64,000 bases of DNA from Bacillus bingmayongensis (GTDB lineage: Bacteria; Bacillota; Bacilli; Bacillales; Bacillaceae_G). The translations under genes and the position numbers were made by a program. The notes under the pieces are model-generated. The model did no database searches. It was not told the origin of the DNA and saw nothing but the letters and a program-made list of their open reading frames with translations. Each line of letters begins with the position of its first letter. Within the stretch, counting starts at the first letter, position 1. The stretch spans positions 1 through 64,000 of the forward strand of contig NZ_JH921518.1 of NCBI RefSeq assembly GCF_000299035.1, read 5' to 3'. Below, piece by piece: positions 36,299 through 45,609 of this stretch.

Positions 36299-36722
36299 AC
36301 GCGATTTCGTCCGGATTTTGCGGATGATGATTTTCAGTATGCTTTTCATTTTTTTGAAAAATGGATTGAATCTTATCAATTGTTTGTGGCGCTAACTCAA
36401 TCATTTTTTCAGCTAGGTGTGTAGCATTTTGTAAGTGAAGAATATTCACACCATCTTTATTCACTACAAGAAAGGCTACTGGAGTAATTGAAACACCACC
36501 CGCACTCCCTCCGCCAAATGCCGGATTACCTTGTGCTTTCGTTCCACCATTTGTCTGAAAATCCGATCCCCCTGCTCCAAATCCAAACGCTACTCTGGAA
36601 ACAGTTAACACTACACCGCCGTCAGCCGTCTGAACAGGCTCTCCAACAATCGTATTAACATCGACCATTTCCTTTAAATTTTCCATTGCCGCTTTCATTA
36701 ATCCTTGAATTGGATGATCCAC
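36297..36722 (-). CDS. gerW: GerW family sporulation protein (YtfJ)
   Basis: 141 residues. Family hallmarks are HPIQGLMKAAMENLKEMVD, TIVGEPV, the glycine-rich FGFGAGGSDF and GGGSAGGVSITPVAFLVV. GerW/YtfJ is made in the spore-forming sporangium and is needed for L-alanine germination in B. subtilis. The C-terminus is a short His/Glu/Asn-rich tail. GGAGG precedes the start. Monocistronic. Confidence 0.92.
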   Translation of the reverse strand: MDHPIQGLMKAAMENLKEMVDVNTIVGEPVQTADGGVVLTVSRVAFGFGAGGSDFQTNGGTKAQGNPAFGGGSAGGVSITPVAFLVVNKDGVNILHLQNATHLAEKMIELAPQTIDKIQSIFQKNEKHTENHHPQNPDEIA

Positions 36723-36851
36723 CGTTCATAACCTCCTTTGTTATATCTTTCCTAGTTTTTCCGAAACCTTGTGAACTAAACATAAAATTTCACATTGATT
36801 TTAAAAACAATAAGTAATAATATTTAGAAAAAACAAAATAAAGAGGGGATT

Positions 36852-37640
36852 ATGATGATAAGAAAATTAACAAAGGGTGATCATAAACAAGTACTGGCCT
36901 TTTTAAAAAAGGAGGCAGCCATTAACCTATTCATAATTGGAGACATCGAAGCATTCGGTTATGAGGCAGATTTTTAAGAATTATGGGGTGTATTTACAGA
37001 AAACGGAGCGTTACAATCCGTATTACTGCGCTTTCATGATTCGTTTATCCCATATGGAAAAGATGATTTTTCCGCTACTGACTATGAAGAAATTCTTGCT
37101 ACTTATAAACCATTAAAAATCTCCGGTAAAGCAGAAGTTGTCGAAAAATTTGAAGATATACCTAATATACAACTCGGCATAAAAAATAAAACATATTTTT
37201 GTGAGTGTAAAGATGGTACTGCCCTACCAGAAACAATGCTTCATACTACAATTAAGCTAGCAACTATAGAGGATGTTGAACGAATTATAAATCTCCGAAA
37301 CAGCATTGAAGAATTTCCACAGTCGGAGCAATCAGAAAAGATTTTACAACAATCACTCGAAATGAACACAGGACGTACATATTACATTGAAGAAGATGGT
37401 GAAATCGTTGCTTCTGCTTCCACATCAGCTGAAAACTCCTTATCTGCAATGGTTGTAGGAGTATGTACGCATCTAAATTATCGTGGTAAAGGCTACGCTT
37501 CACTCATATTACAAAAAATGATTCAGGATTTTACTCAAGAAGGAAAAACACTTTGCTTGTTTTATAACAATCCAGCTGCTGGACGAATTTATAAGCGTTT
37601 ATGTTTTCAGGATATTGGTATGTGGACGATGTATCGGTAA
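36852..37640 (+). pseudogene. GNAT acetyltransferase with a nonsense codon
   Basis: Reads MMIRKLTKGDHKQVLAFL in frame, then TAA at 36975-36977 exactly where homologues have Gln (DF-stop-ELWGVF; CAA to TAA is a single change), then continues in the same frame for about 220 residues to RIYKRLCFQDIGMWTMYR. The C-terminal half (from 37236) has the acetyl-CoA loop (CTHLNYRGKGYASLIL) and might still be translated from an internal Met at 37236. Ribosome binding site GAGGGGATT at the original start. Confidence 0.8.
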
Positions 37641-37971
37641 TTTTGGACATCTACTAATACACATAGAAAAGTTTACTCTTCGTTCAAACGTTAACAATGA
37701 AAAAAACTTAAAGAACGCACGTAATAATTTAATTGTTGTAGTTTTACAACAATGAGTACTAGATGTATAAATAGATACATTTGAATGATTGATCAAAAAA
37801 CATTCGTCAAATGGCAACATTGAGGATTACAACAAAATTCTAAAAATACATCAGATCGAAATGGAATTTCCAACTTTCGACAGCTCAAGATATATGAAAA
37901 ATGTACATAAAAACTGATACAAAAGAAAATCATATAGGAGTACAAAAAATGCAATACAGGAGGAAATAAAA
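37641..37971. other. Intergenic region with a 6-codon leader frame
   Basis: AT-rich and without a clear gene. At 37949-37969 a tiny frame, MQYRRK then stop, has its own AGGAG and contains within it the AGGAGG of the next gene; it ends two bases before that gene's ATG. It could couple or tune translation of the 37972 gene. Confidence 0.4.
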
Positions 37972-38190
37972 ATGCCACAACAAATTGATACTAACCAATT
38001 AAAAAAAGCACAAGCAGCAGTATCCCTTTCTAAGGGACTTATTACACAAGCAATAGAACAATCTGCTGCAGATCAACTAATATGTGAAGAAGCTTTAAAA
38101 CAAGCTTCAACTGAGATAGCTCAAGCTCAAACTCTAGTAAGTCAAGTACAATCATCCCTTCAAACACAATCAGCTCAACAATCACAGTAA
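37972..38190 (+). CDS. Small helical Gln/Ala-rich protein
   Basis: 72 residues, MPQQIDTNQLKKAQAAVSLS and onward, entirely helical, Gln/Ala/Ser-rich, with two cysteine-free heptad-like stretches apart from a single Cys (LICEEAL). AGGAGGAAATAAAA precedes the ATG. Its style resembles the DUF1657 protein at 43927 and small sporulation-associated proteins, but I cannot assign it to a family. A clear terminator follows. Confidence 0.6.
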   Translation: MPQQIDTNQLKKAQAAVSLSKGLITQAIEQSAADQLICEEALKQASTEIAQAQTLVSQVQSSLQTQSAQQSQ

Positions 38191-38230
38191 AAACAAACTC
38201 ATATGAAAAGAAAATATTGATGATAAGTGC

Positions 38231-38257
38231 GAAAAGACGACTTAAAGTCGTCTTTTC
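38231..38257 (+). terminator. Rho-independent terminator
   Basis: GAAAAGACGACTT pairs with AAGTCGTCTTTTC; T residues follow. Confidence 0.85.
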
Positions 38258-38434
38258 TTCACATATCCTCGATTATTAATAGCAAGTAAAAAGTATCATT
38301 TCCTATATAACAAAGATTGAGCTTTTTTGCGTGAATCCTTAATGCAGGAATATATACATCTTTGTTGTATCAATAAGAATTTCTCATAAATGATTTTATT
38401 TCCTGTATATAAATGTTGAATCAAAATAATGTAA

Positions 38435-39130
38435 CTACTTCTGTAACCCATTAATAATTGTATCTGTATTCCATTTCATCATTTTTAAGTAAGTGTCTCC
38501 ATCTTCACCTGATTTACCAAGTGAATCTGTAAAGATTGTACCAGCAATCGGCACATTTGTTTCTTTTGAAACAGTTTCCATGCTACGTCGATCTACACTT
38601 GTCTCTACAAATAAAGCTGGAACTTTATTTGTTTGAATTAAACTTACAACATCTCGAATTTGATCTGGAGTACCTTGATTCTCTGAGTTAATTTCCCAAA
38701 TATATCCTGTCTTAATTCCATATGCTTTACCAAAGTATTTAAATGCACCTTCACTAGAAATTAGAAAACGCTTTTCTTCAGGAAGCTGATGGATTCTACT
38801 CACTGTTTCATCATGTAATTTCTGAAGTTCTGCTATATATGTTTTCGCATTTTCAGTGTAAAACTCTTTATTTTTAGGGTCTTCTTTAATTAATGCTTTC
38901 TTTACATTTTCAGCATATAGAATACCATTTTTTATATTCATCCATGCATGTGGGTCTGGTTCTTTTTCTAATCCCTTTGTTTCTAAATAGATCGGCTCTA
39001 CACCCTTACTTACCTTATAAACAGGTGCATCTTTCCCTGATTTGTCTACAGTTTTTAATAATTTTTTAAACCAAGAATTCCCTTCTTCTAAATTTAAACC
39101 ATTATAAAACACTACATCTGCATCAATACT
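38435..39130 (-). pseudogene. C-terminal part of a Mn/Zn-binding lipoprotein (PsaA/MntA type)
   Basis: About 230 residues of a cluster A-I solute-binding protein: SIDADVVFYNGLNLEEG, DPHAWMNIKNG (metal His), LISSEGAFKYFGKAYG (where usual family has His) and ETSVDRRSMETVSKE. The signal peptide, lipobox and first metal histidine (about 85 residues) are missing, and the frame opens directly out of the ATPase gene. Without export it cannot serve a transporter. The Ser-Glu in place of the usual Ser-His metal ligand matches family variation reported for manganese-type proteins. Confidence 0.82.
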
Positions 39131-39795
39131 TGTTGAACTTTTCCATAATGGATTAAGCTTTTATTCAATAAAAGTAATTCATCAAAGTAAGATTCGGCTT
39201 TACTTAGATCGTGATGTACAACAATAATTGTTTTCCCTTCCTTACGAAATTCTCTAAGAATTTCGATAATTACCTCTTCACTTGTTACATCTATTCCAAC
39301 AAATGGTTCATCTAAAAAGAAAATCTCCGCCTTCTGTGTTAAAGCTCTTGCTAAAAATACCCGTTGTTGTTGCCCTCCTGAAAGCTCACCAATTTGACGA
39401 TTTTTAAACTCCTCCATTCCCACTTTCTTTAGACATTCGAATGCCCAATCTCGATGTTCTTTTCTTGGTCTTTTGATTATCCCTAAAGATGGATAAGTAC
39501 CAATTAACACCACATCTAAAACCGTAATAGGAAAATCCCAATCTATATCACTTCTTTGTGGTACATACGCAACATGCTTTCTAGCGCTCCGAATATTCTC
39601 TCCAAGAATGCGAACATATCCCTTATCATTTGGAATTAAATCTAAAACAGCTTTCATCAAAGTAGATTTTCCTGCTCCATTTAGGCCAATAATTGCAACA
39701 AGCTTTCCTTTTTCAATATCAAAGGAAACATTCTGGACCACTTGATTCCCTTGATATGATACAAACAAATCCTTTACAACTACAGCCTCATTCAT
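39112..39795 (-). pseudogene. ABC ATPase of the Mn/Zn transporter, 3' end replaced
   Basis: 227 residues. Walker A GLNGAGKST, signature LSGGQQQRV, Walker B IFFLDEPFVGID and the H-loop VVHHDLS are intact. The normal C-terminus is lost after LNKSLIHYGKV and replaced by a short out-of-frame tail (QQVLMQM) that is really binding-protein sequence. An internal deletion (junction about 39125-39135) removed the end of this gene, the whole permease gene expected between them and the start of the binding protein. The ATPase may fold but has no permease partner here. Confidence 0.78.
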
Positions 39796-39900
39796 TTTTT
39801 ATGCATTCTCCCTTCTTTTTTTCATTCGGATAAGTATTTTGGACGAAGGAAACTTTTAGACAAAAAAATATAAGATAAATTATATTATAAATATAATTTA

Positions 39901-39918
39901 TGTTTCCCTCGGGCAACT
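39901..39918 (-). promoter_or_regulatory. MntR-box-like operator before the metal transporter
   Basis: On the minus strand AGTTGCCCGAGGGAAACA matches the TTTGCC...GGnAAAC shape of the Bacillus MntR box. It lies about 105 bases upstream of the ATPase gene, followed by AT-rich promoter-like sequence. It supports a manganese-responsive operon. The rest of 39919-40230 holds a terminator and no gene. Confidence 0.5.
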
Positions 39919-40056
39919 TTTTTTGTGTAAATCGAATTATATAAGCTCGATACAATTTTGTAAACTGATTTTTACTAGTTTATGAATATACTGTGAAAAC
40001 TTGCCCGAAATATTGTATAGAGATAATAAAGTTGTTTAATTTTCTCTTTATAAAAC

Positions 40057-40094
40057 AATGCCCTTCCTACAATATATTTGTTGGAAGGGTTTTA
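40057..40094. terminator. Terminator hairpin
   Basis: CCCTTCC (40061-40067) and GGAAGGG (40083-40089) pair with additional ACAA/TTGT bases and TTTT after. It lies downstream of the glycosyltransferase gene on the minus strand. Confidence 0.65.
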
Positions 40095-40231
40095 AAGTTG
40101 TTTAATTCGAGAGATAAATCTTTCATGTATGTAATGACCTAAAAGATCTAAAATCATTCCTAACTGCTCTCTAAAGAAAAAGTAACTTTCAAAAAATGCT
40201 GCATAATAGAATCGATTCGAGTACTTAAGCG

Positions 40232-41374
40232 TTATACTTTCGTTATTAGTTCCTTTATAATTTGTGATGGTTCTTTCGTGATAAGCTGTCGATGATATTC
40301 TGTTATACGGTTTTGATACTGTTGAAGCAGATTTTTGTTTTGAAAAAATGAGTGCAGTTGCTCCCCAATTGTGTTTTTTTCATCTTTCCATTTATTCAAA
40401 TGGAAAATCACACCCAATTTCTTTAGTTGCTGTAAATTAATTTCCTCTTGCCCTGGAAGTACATGATAAATAAAAATAGGTTTTCTTTTAAATAAACTTT
40501 CACTTATTGTTACTCCTCCAGGTTTTGTAATGATTGCATCTACTTGATCATAAAGTTTGTTCATTTTTTCCCTGCATGTAATATATGTTAAAGGTGTGAT
40601 GTTATCTCGCTGTAATTGGTGAAGTTTTTGATATAAATTGTCATTTTTTCCACATAGCACATAAAAGTGAATTTTTGTTTCCGTTCCTATTTTGTGAATT
40701 AAATCTTCCATTGCACCAACTCCTAAACTTCCACCAGTAATTAAAACTGACCATGAAGAAGAAGCGGCGGTGTTCATTATATTTTCTTTTTGTTTTTTTA
40801 TTTTTTTATGAATAGGAATTCCTGTGATAAAGATCTGCTCATCGTTTACGTTCTTCTTTTTTAAAAAATCCCTCATATAATGAGACGGTACAAAATGAAA
40901 ATCAATATGTTCAACGCCCCAACAACTATGAATAAAATAATCTGTATATACATTTATAACCGGTGTCTTTAGTTCACCTTTTTCTTTCAAATAATTTAAT
41001 ATGTATGAAGGTAAAGCATGAGTGCAAATGATTAGATCAGGTTGTTTTTCTCTTATTAATCTTCTCATAAATGTTATAAACAGAAGTTCATATAATCGAT
41101 AACGTTTGTTCTTTTCGACATTTTTGTAGACAGCGGTTTTATATATCCAATTATAGAAATCAGGGAATGCTTTGATCCATTTTAGATAGATATTTGAAAC
41201 TAGTACCTCTATTCTCCCATAACTATAAGAAAGAATTTCTACTTGATCACATTTTGTATTCAATTGATCCTTTTGTATCTCTTCCATTAATGCATTTGCA
41301 ACTTGATGGTGGCCTGATGGAATTTGTAAAAATGGCAAAAACAAGATGGTCTTTTTTGTTGGATTTTGTTTCAT
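40232..41374 (-). CDS. UgtP/MGDG-synthase-like glycosyltransferase
   Basis: 380 residues. The N-terminal domain has FLQIPSGHHQVANALMEEI, the diacylglycerol-glycosyltransferase signature, and the C-terminal GT-B domain has ITGGSLGVGAMEDL and the nucleotide-sugar site KPGGVTISESLFKRKPIFIY. Related enzymes add glucose or galactose to diacylglycerol on the inner membrane face. Here the acceptor could be a lipid or another hydrophobic molecule. Start has AGAGGTGAT upstream. It is divergent from the metallophosphoesterase gene at 41555. Confidence 0.85.
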   Translation of the reverse strand: MKQNPTKKTILFLPFLQIPSGHHQVANALMEEIQKDQLNTKCDQVEILSYSYGRIEVLVSNIYLKWIKAFPDFYNWIYKTAVYKNVEKNKRYRLYELLFITFMRRLIREKQPDLIICTHALPSYILNYLKEKGELKTPVINVYTDYFIHSCWGVEHIDFHFVPSHYMRDFLKKKNVNDEQIFITGIPIHKKIKKQKENIMNTAASSSWSVLITGGSLGVGAMEDLIHKIGTETKIHFYVLCGKNDNLYQKLHQLQRDNITPLTYITCREKMNKLYDQVDAIITKPGGVTISESLFKRKPIFIYHVLPGQEEINLQQLKKLGVIFHLNKWKDEKNTIGEQLHSFFQNKNLLQQYQNRITEYHRQLITKEPSQIIKELITKV

Positions 41375-41554
41375 AAATCACCTCTTGACGTACACTTGAC
41401 GATTTGTTTTTTCATTCGTTTTTTTATTATGTGATACTTCTTTTTTTCTATTCTGGCAACTATTTAGAATAAATTACAATGGATTTTGTTCCATAAATTA
41501 CATACAAAATGAAAAGATTTTTCATGTATAATTTTTATAGAAGGAGTGATGTGA

Positions 41555-42406
41555 TTGAAAATTTTATTACTATTCGTTTTATTTATTATTCTCTTCTATA
41601 TATTCAAAAAAGCTCACAAAAACACGACCGATGTCGTGATGAATAAAGTTCAAATAAATCAAAAGCAAAATCACGGACATAATCCGATACTAAATATTCT
41701 TCACCTTTCCGACTTACATCTCGAAAACATCTCCATTTCCCCAGATCAGCTTTATGAAAAATTAAAAGATGAATCAATTGATTTGATTGCACTTACTGGA
41801 GATTTCCTTGACCGTAAACGTACGATTTTTAAACTTGCTCCATATTTAGAGGTATTAAATCAATTACATGCAAAGCATGGTATATATGCTGTTTTCGGTA
41901 ACCATGACTATGTGTTACGTGAAACGGACTTACAAAAATTAAAAGAAACACTTGAACAATACGACTGTAAAGTAATGCAAAATGAAAATCATGTCATTTA
42001 TGTTCAAGGTAAATGCGTAAATATTATTGGTATTGATGATTTTAGTACGAAACGCAGTGATTTAACAGCTTCTTATAAAGGAATTAAGCAAGGTACGAAT
42101 TTAATATTAACTCATGATCCAAACATCGTGCTTCATATGAAGAAATATCATTTTGACTATTTACTTGCAGGTCATTTCCATGGTGGCCAAATTTGTTATC
42201 CAAAAGCCTATCACCTTGTGAAAATGGGTAAACTTGCAAGAATGAACATTATAAAAGGACTTCATATGCAAGATGGAAAACCTTTTTATATTAGTGAAGG
42301 ACTAGGTCAAACAGGAGTAAATATTCGAGTTGGAAGTCGACCAGAAATTACATTGCATCAACTATCAATATCAACAGTTAAGAGTAGGGAACTACCTGCA
42401 ATATAA
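41555..42406 (+). CDS. Membrane-anchored metallophosphoesterase (YkuE/YaeI-like)
   Basis: 283 residues from a TTG start with GAAGGAGTG 6 bases upstream. One N-terminal transmembrane helix (ILLLFVLFIILFYIF) is followed by a calcineurin-like domain: HLSDLHLE, LTGDFLDRK, VFGNHDY, TLTHDPN-like ILTHDPN and AGHFHGGQ provide the metal ligands in the usual order. YkuE-like enzymes are membrane-associated and may act on lipid head groups such as UDP-diacylglucosamine, which would fit the neighbouring lipid glycosyltransferase. Confidence 0.9.
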   Translation: MKILLLFVLFIILFYIFKKAHKNTTDVVMNKVQINQKQNHGHNPILNILHLSDLHLENISISPDQLYEKLKDESIDLIALTGDFLDRKRTIFKLAPYLEVLNQLHAKHGIYAVFGNHDYVLRETDLQKLKETLEQYDCKVMQNENHVIYVQGKCVNIIGIDDFSTKRSDLTASYKGIKQGTNLILTHDPNIVLHMKKYHFDYLLAGHFHGGQICYPKAYHLVKMGKLARMNIIKGLHMQDGKPFYISEGLGQTGVNIRVGSRPEITLHQLSISTVKSRELPAI

Positions 42407-42410
42407 GATG

Positions 42411-42445
42411 TAAAGGCTGTTAACGAACCTAGTTAACAGCCTTTA
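42411..42445 (+). terminator. Bidirectional terminator
   Basis: A perfect 14-bp stem, TAAAGGCTGTTAAC with its complement, followed by CATTTT. Confidence 0.85.
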
Positions 42446-42515
42446 CATTTTACTGTCAAATCATTTTGAATGCAGTATATAAAATCCCATTGACTTTTTA
42501 ACAAAAGAAAAGCGA

Positions 42516-43115
42516 TTAACATTTTCTTTTTGCAATTTCATCTCGAGATTCACCATTATATATTTGTAATAAATTTTCCTTTGACATAAATAAATATTTT
42601 GGTGTGGAAGATATATTGTTCTTTATCATTTTGAAAATCGAATCATTATTAGATAATAAACATATTGGTAAAAATGCTAACCATTTAAACCATTTATAAA
42701 AAGGATTAGAAATAGCAACAAATTCAAAACCTAATCGGTCAGCTCCTCTGTTTAACATTGAAATCCCAATTATCCCTTTAATCTCATCTGCCCTAGAATG
42801 ATTTTGAATATATGACCCAAGACTAGGCAAGGATTTTTTAACATGTTGATAAATAAATCGCCCTTTTGTAATGTCATTTTTAACGGACTTCATTTCATTG
42901 ATTAAACGAACATTATGTAAATGAATTTTAACCAAGATATCATTCTTATTGATCTGTGTACCATCAGAAAGAGTAACATGTTTCCCCTTGTAACGAGTGA
43001 GTCTTACACGTAAAATATTTTCCTTGTGAATTTCGTTATGAATATAAGTTAAGCGAGTGAATTTATAATATATAGGATCAATAAAATTCCAAACCAATAA
43101 TACATAACTTTTCAT
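42516..43115 (-). CDS. YkoP-domain protein
   Basis: 199 residues with the pattern of B. subtilis YkoP: HNVRLINEMKSVKNDITKGR, IGISMLNRGADRLGFEFVAI and a hydrophobic segment (WLAFLPICLLS) near residue 150. YkoP lies in a sporulation-associated glycosyltransferase operon in B. subtilis; here a lipid-type glycosyltransferase is close by. Function is unknown. Family assignment is from memory of the sequence pattern. Confidence 0.6.
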   Translation of the reverse strand: MKSYVLLVWNFIDPIYYKFTRLTYIHNEIHKENILRVRLTRYKGKHVTLSDGTQINKNDILVKIHLHNVRLINEMKSVKNDITKGRFIYQHVKKSLPSLGSYIQNHSRADEIKGIIGISMLNRGADRLGFEFVAISNPFYKWFKWLAFLPICLLSNNDSIFKMIKNNISSTPKYLFMSKENLLQIYNGESRDEIAKRKC

Positions 43116-43329
43116 TTTGTTTTCATTTCCCTTTTTGAAGTTTTGATAAAACTATTTTGCATATTTCCATAAAAAATATTTAGGAAATCTTAAGAATTTT
43201 AGTAAGAAAAATCAAGAAGTATTAGTATAAGTTGGCATCATAAATTCCTATAAAATATTGCAACATAAATGATGTGAAATCGAAATTAGTGTTTCTTTTT
43301 CCTAATTATTTTTTACAGGGGGGCAAAAA

Positions 43330-43638
43330 ATGAATATTCTTAACTTCTTGATGTCATTATTCAATTCTGGAAGAAGAACTCAGCAAATGTTTAAATTGTT
43401 TAGGAATAACCGAAATAATAGAGGATGGATTTGGATTTCTTTACTAGGATTAGGAACAGTTTTTGGTGTAGCAGCAACCCGTAATTCAAATATGATGAGA
43501 CCGATTCAACGTTTGTTCCAAGGTGTTCAAAATACGACAAGACCATTTATTCCATCCAAAGTAAACCTGGCAAATATGGAATTTGCCAATGAAATTATGC
43601 CTAACGGTCAAAAGAAACAAGGAAATCAAAACCAATAA
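43330..43638 (+). CDS. Small protein with one membrane helix (DUF3918-like)
   Basis: 102 residues. An Arg/Asn-rich N-terminus (GRRTQQMFKLFRNNRNNRGW) precedes one hydrophobic helix (IWISLLGLGTVFGVAAT), and the rest is polar with a Gln/Asn-rich end. It resembles small Bacillus proteins annotated DUF3918. A strong AGGGGGGCAAAAA precedes the ATG. A clear terminator follows, so it is monocistronic. Confidence 0.6.
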   Translation: MNILNFLMSLFNSGRRTQQMFKLFRNNRNNRGWIWISLLGLGTVFGVAATRNSNMMRPIQRLFQGVQNTTRPFIPSKVNLANMEFANEIMPNGQKKQGNQNQ

Positions 43639-43646
43639 CTATCGCG

Positions 43647-43689
43647 AATAATAAAAAACTCGTCTTTTAGTCACGAGTTTTTTATTATT
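43647..43689 (+). terminator. Bidirectional terminator
   Basis: A 17-bp perfect stem, AATAATAAAAAACTCGT with its complement. Confidence 0.85.
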
Positions 43690-43926
43690 CTTAATGACTC
43701 TATAGCTGCTTCAAATAGGATTTCCCTTCTTTTGGTTATAACTTCAACTTCGCTTTGTTGTTAAAAACCAAATAACACAGCTTATTCTGCCCGATTCGTC
43801 ATTAGTATTTTTAAACTCTTAGTCAATGTATTCACTCTATAGACATCCAAAATTTAGAAATCATACTTTTGGTAGCAAATAGCTATTCTAAATAGTGAAT
43901 CCATGATTATAAGGAGGAATTTAATT

Positions 43927-44130
43927 ATGACAGTAATTACCAAACTTAAACAAACTATTTCTGGATTAAAAAGTGCTCAAGCATGTTTAGAAGGATTTGT
44001 TCTTGATACTGACAATCAGCAAGCAAAACAACTGTATCAAAATGCAGCTCAGCAAACACAGACAATTATCGATTCTTTAAATCCACATATTCAGGAGGTT
44101 CAGCAAGAAGAACCCCAATATAATCAATAA
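43927..44130 (+). CDS. DUF1657 family protein
   Basis: 67 residues, MTVITKLKQTISGLKSAQAC, then LYQNAAQQTQTIIDSLNPHI and an acidic end. This is the characteristic single-domain DUF1657 helical hairpin, usual length about 68 residues, found in Bacillus often beside sporulation genes. ATG at 43927 has AAGGAGG 9 bases upstream. The biochemical role is unknown. Confidence 0.85.
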   Translation: MTVITKLKQTISGLKSAQACLEGFVLDTDNQQAKQLYQNAAQQTQTIIDSLNPHIQEVQQEEPQYNQ

Positions 44131-45123
44131 AATGCGGTGATTACTAGACTTTTGGCATAAGCCACATCATGGTTAGATTTATATATCTAGAAAGTATTTA
44201 TACTTTTTAGGCTAACTGAAAAGGAATGATTCAATGTCATCCTTTTTCTTTAGGTGATAAACTAAAAATAATAAATTTTTCGTATCTTATATAACAGTAA
44301 GCAAACTCCAATTTCTTTTGTTAGCAATTATTAACATTAAAAATACCAACTTTTTTCATATTTAAATGAGCCAGATATCTTATCATATAGAATGTTTTTA
44401 CTTATAGCGCTTGCTTTCCACAGAGCACTTTTATATAGTGCTCTTGCTGTTTGTAGCATAGATATTTTTCTTTACATACTTTTATAAATATCTACACATA
44501 CTATCCTTAATCCGCTTGGGCTGCGGTTGTAGTCTATTCAAACTGGCAATCTTCGCTTTAAACGCTTTACTCGGCAGACAGCGTAAAACGTTGTCTGCCA
44601 AACCATTAATGTTTTTGTGTAATTATGCACGATACCAATAGATTGAATCGAATCCTATTATAACGTGATTATACAGATATCTTTGGATTAACGACCAGAA
44701 AGAGCAACCCAGATTTATATTATTTCCAACTTTATAGAAGTTCTTTGGTTGAGTTTATCACATTCATAAAGAACTTCTTATTATTAAGGACGATATACTT
44801 TGATAAAAGAATAACCTTCAGATGAGTTACTTCTTTATCAAAATATTGAAGTCTATTTTTGCCACAAGTATATCTATGTTATTACGGAAAAATTATGCTT
44901 CAAATCACAGATCACTCCTTTTGGTTGTATATGCATACAACCAATATGTACCTCTCCCTGATGTTTTACTATTGACATATTGAACTACCCCCATCTTCAC
45001 TTCGTTTAGAGGATGGGGTCTTCTCGGTTAAAATGATAAAATTAGAATGAAAAACTGATATGTGATTCCCTACCTTTTCACTGAAATTGAATATTTTCAT
45101 CTCTTCTCCTCCTGTAACATTTA
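44131..45123. other. Long gene-free region with several hairpins
   Basis: No supported gene. It holds AGAGCACT/AGTGCTCT (44422-44444), GGCAGACA...TGTCTGCC (44573-44599) and, at 44989-45018, CCCCATC/GATGGGG with the preceding ACTACCCCCATCTTC and following TCTTCTCGG that look like the right end of an IS605-type element. The rest may be decayed mobile DNA. Confidence 0.5.
44989..45018 (+). mobile_element. Possible IS605-type right-end hairpin
   Basis: CCCCATC (44989-44995) and GATGGGG (45012-45018) form a subterminal hairpin of the type found at IS200/IS605 ends in Bacillus. No tnpA or tnpB frame accompanies it. Confidence 0.35.
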
Positions 45124-45609
45124 CTAAATATGTAACACCATTCTTATCGTTTGCATCATGTGTCCCTCAAAGTCTTCTTCAAATCGTTCCAAAGTTGCAA
45201 AGCCTTTTGCCTCATAAAAACGCTTCCCTTTTTCATTCGCGGCTTCTACATGAATATAAATCTTTCGAACACCTTCTAAAAGGGTAATGCCTCTTTGCAA
45301 TAAAGCCGTCCCAATTCCTTTTCCTTGATGCTCCGGTAATAAATAAATAGCCCCTAATTCTGCTTCATTTTGATATTTGATAGGTGAAAAATTAGCAAAC
45401 CCTACAATTTGGTCATCTGCTTCTGCTACAAATAGGTGTGAATGCTCTAGTCTTCGTTTCATCATTTCATCCGAATACGCTTGTTTCAAAAACTTGGTTT
45501 GTACTTCTTCTGGGATAATCCCTTTATATGTATCATGCCAAGCCACTTTCGCCACTTCTTGTACAGCAGCAATATCCTGTGCATTCATTTCTCTAACTAC
45601 ATACGTCAT
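45124..45609 (-). CDS. GNAT family N-acetyltransferase
   Basis: 161 residues. The acetyl-CoA pyrophosphate loop is LPEHQGKGIGTALLQ after beta strand ELGAIYLLP, and the C-terminal FYEAKGFATLERFEED is the usual last strand pair. GGAGTTATCAAT precedes the ATG, which overlaps the stop of the RNA-ligase-like gene by four bases (ATGA). Last gene of a three-gene minus-strand operon. Confidence 0.9.
   Translation of the reverse strand: MTYVVREMNAQDIAAVQEVAKVAWHDTYKGIIPEEVQTKFLKQAYSDEMMKRRLEHSHLFVAEADDQIVGFANFSPIKYQNEAELGAIYLLPEHQGKGIGTALLQRGITLLEGVRKIYIHVEAANEKGKRFYEAKGFATLERFEEDFEGHMMQTIRMVLHI

Noticed and set aside
37285-37978. Minus-strand frames around the GNAT pseudogene
   Set aside because: No start signals and no similarity; they are shadows of the acetyltransferase frame or AT-rich intergenic sequence.
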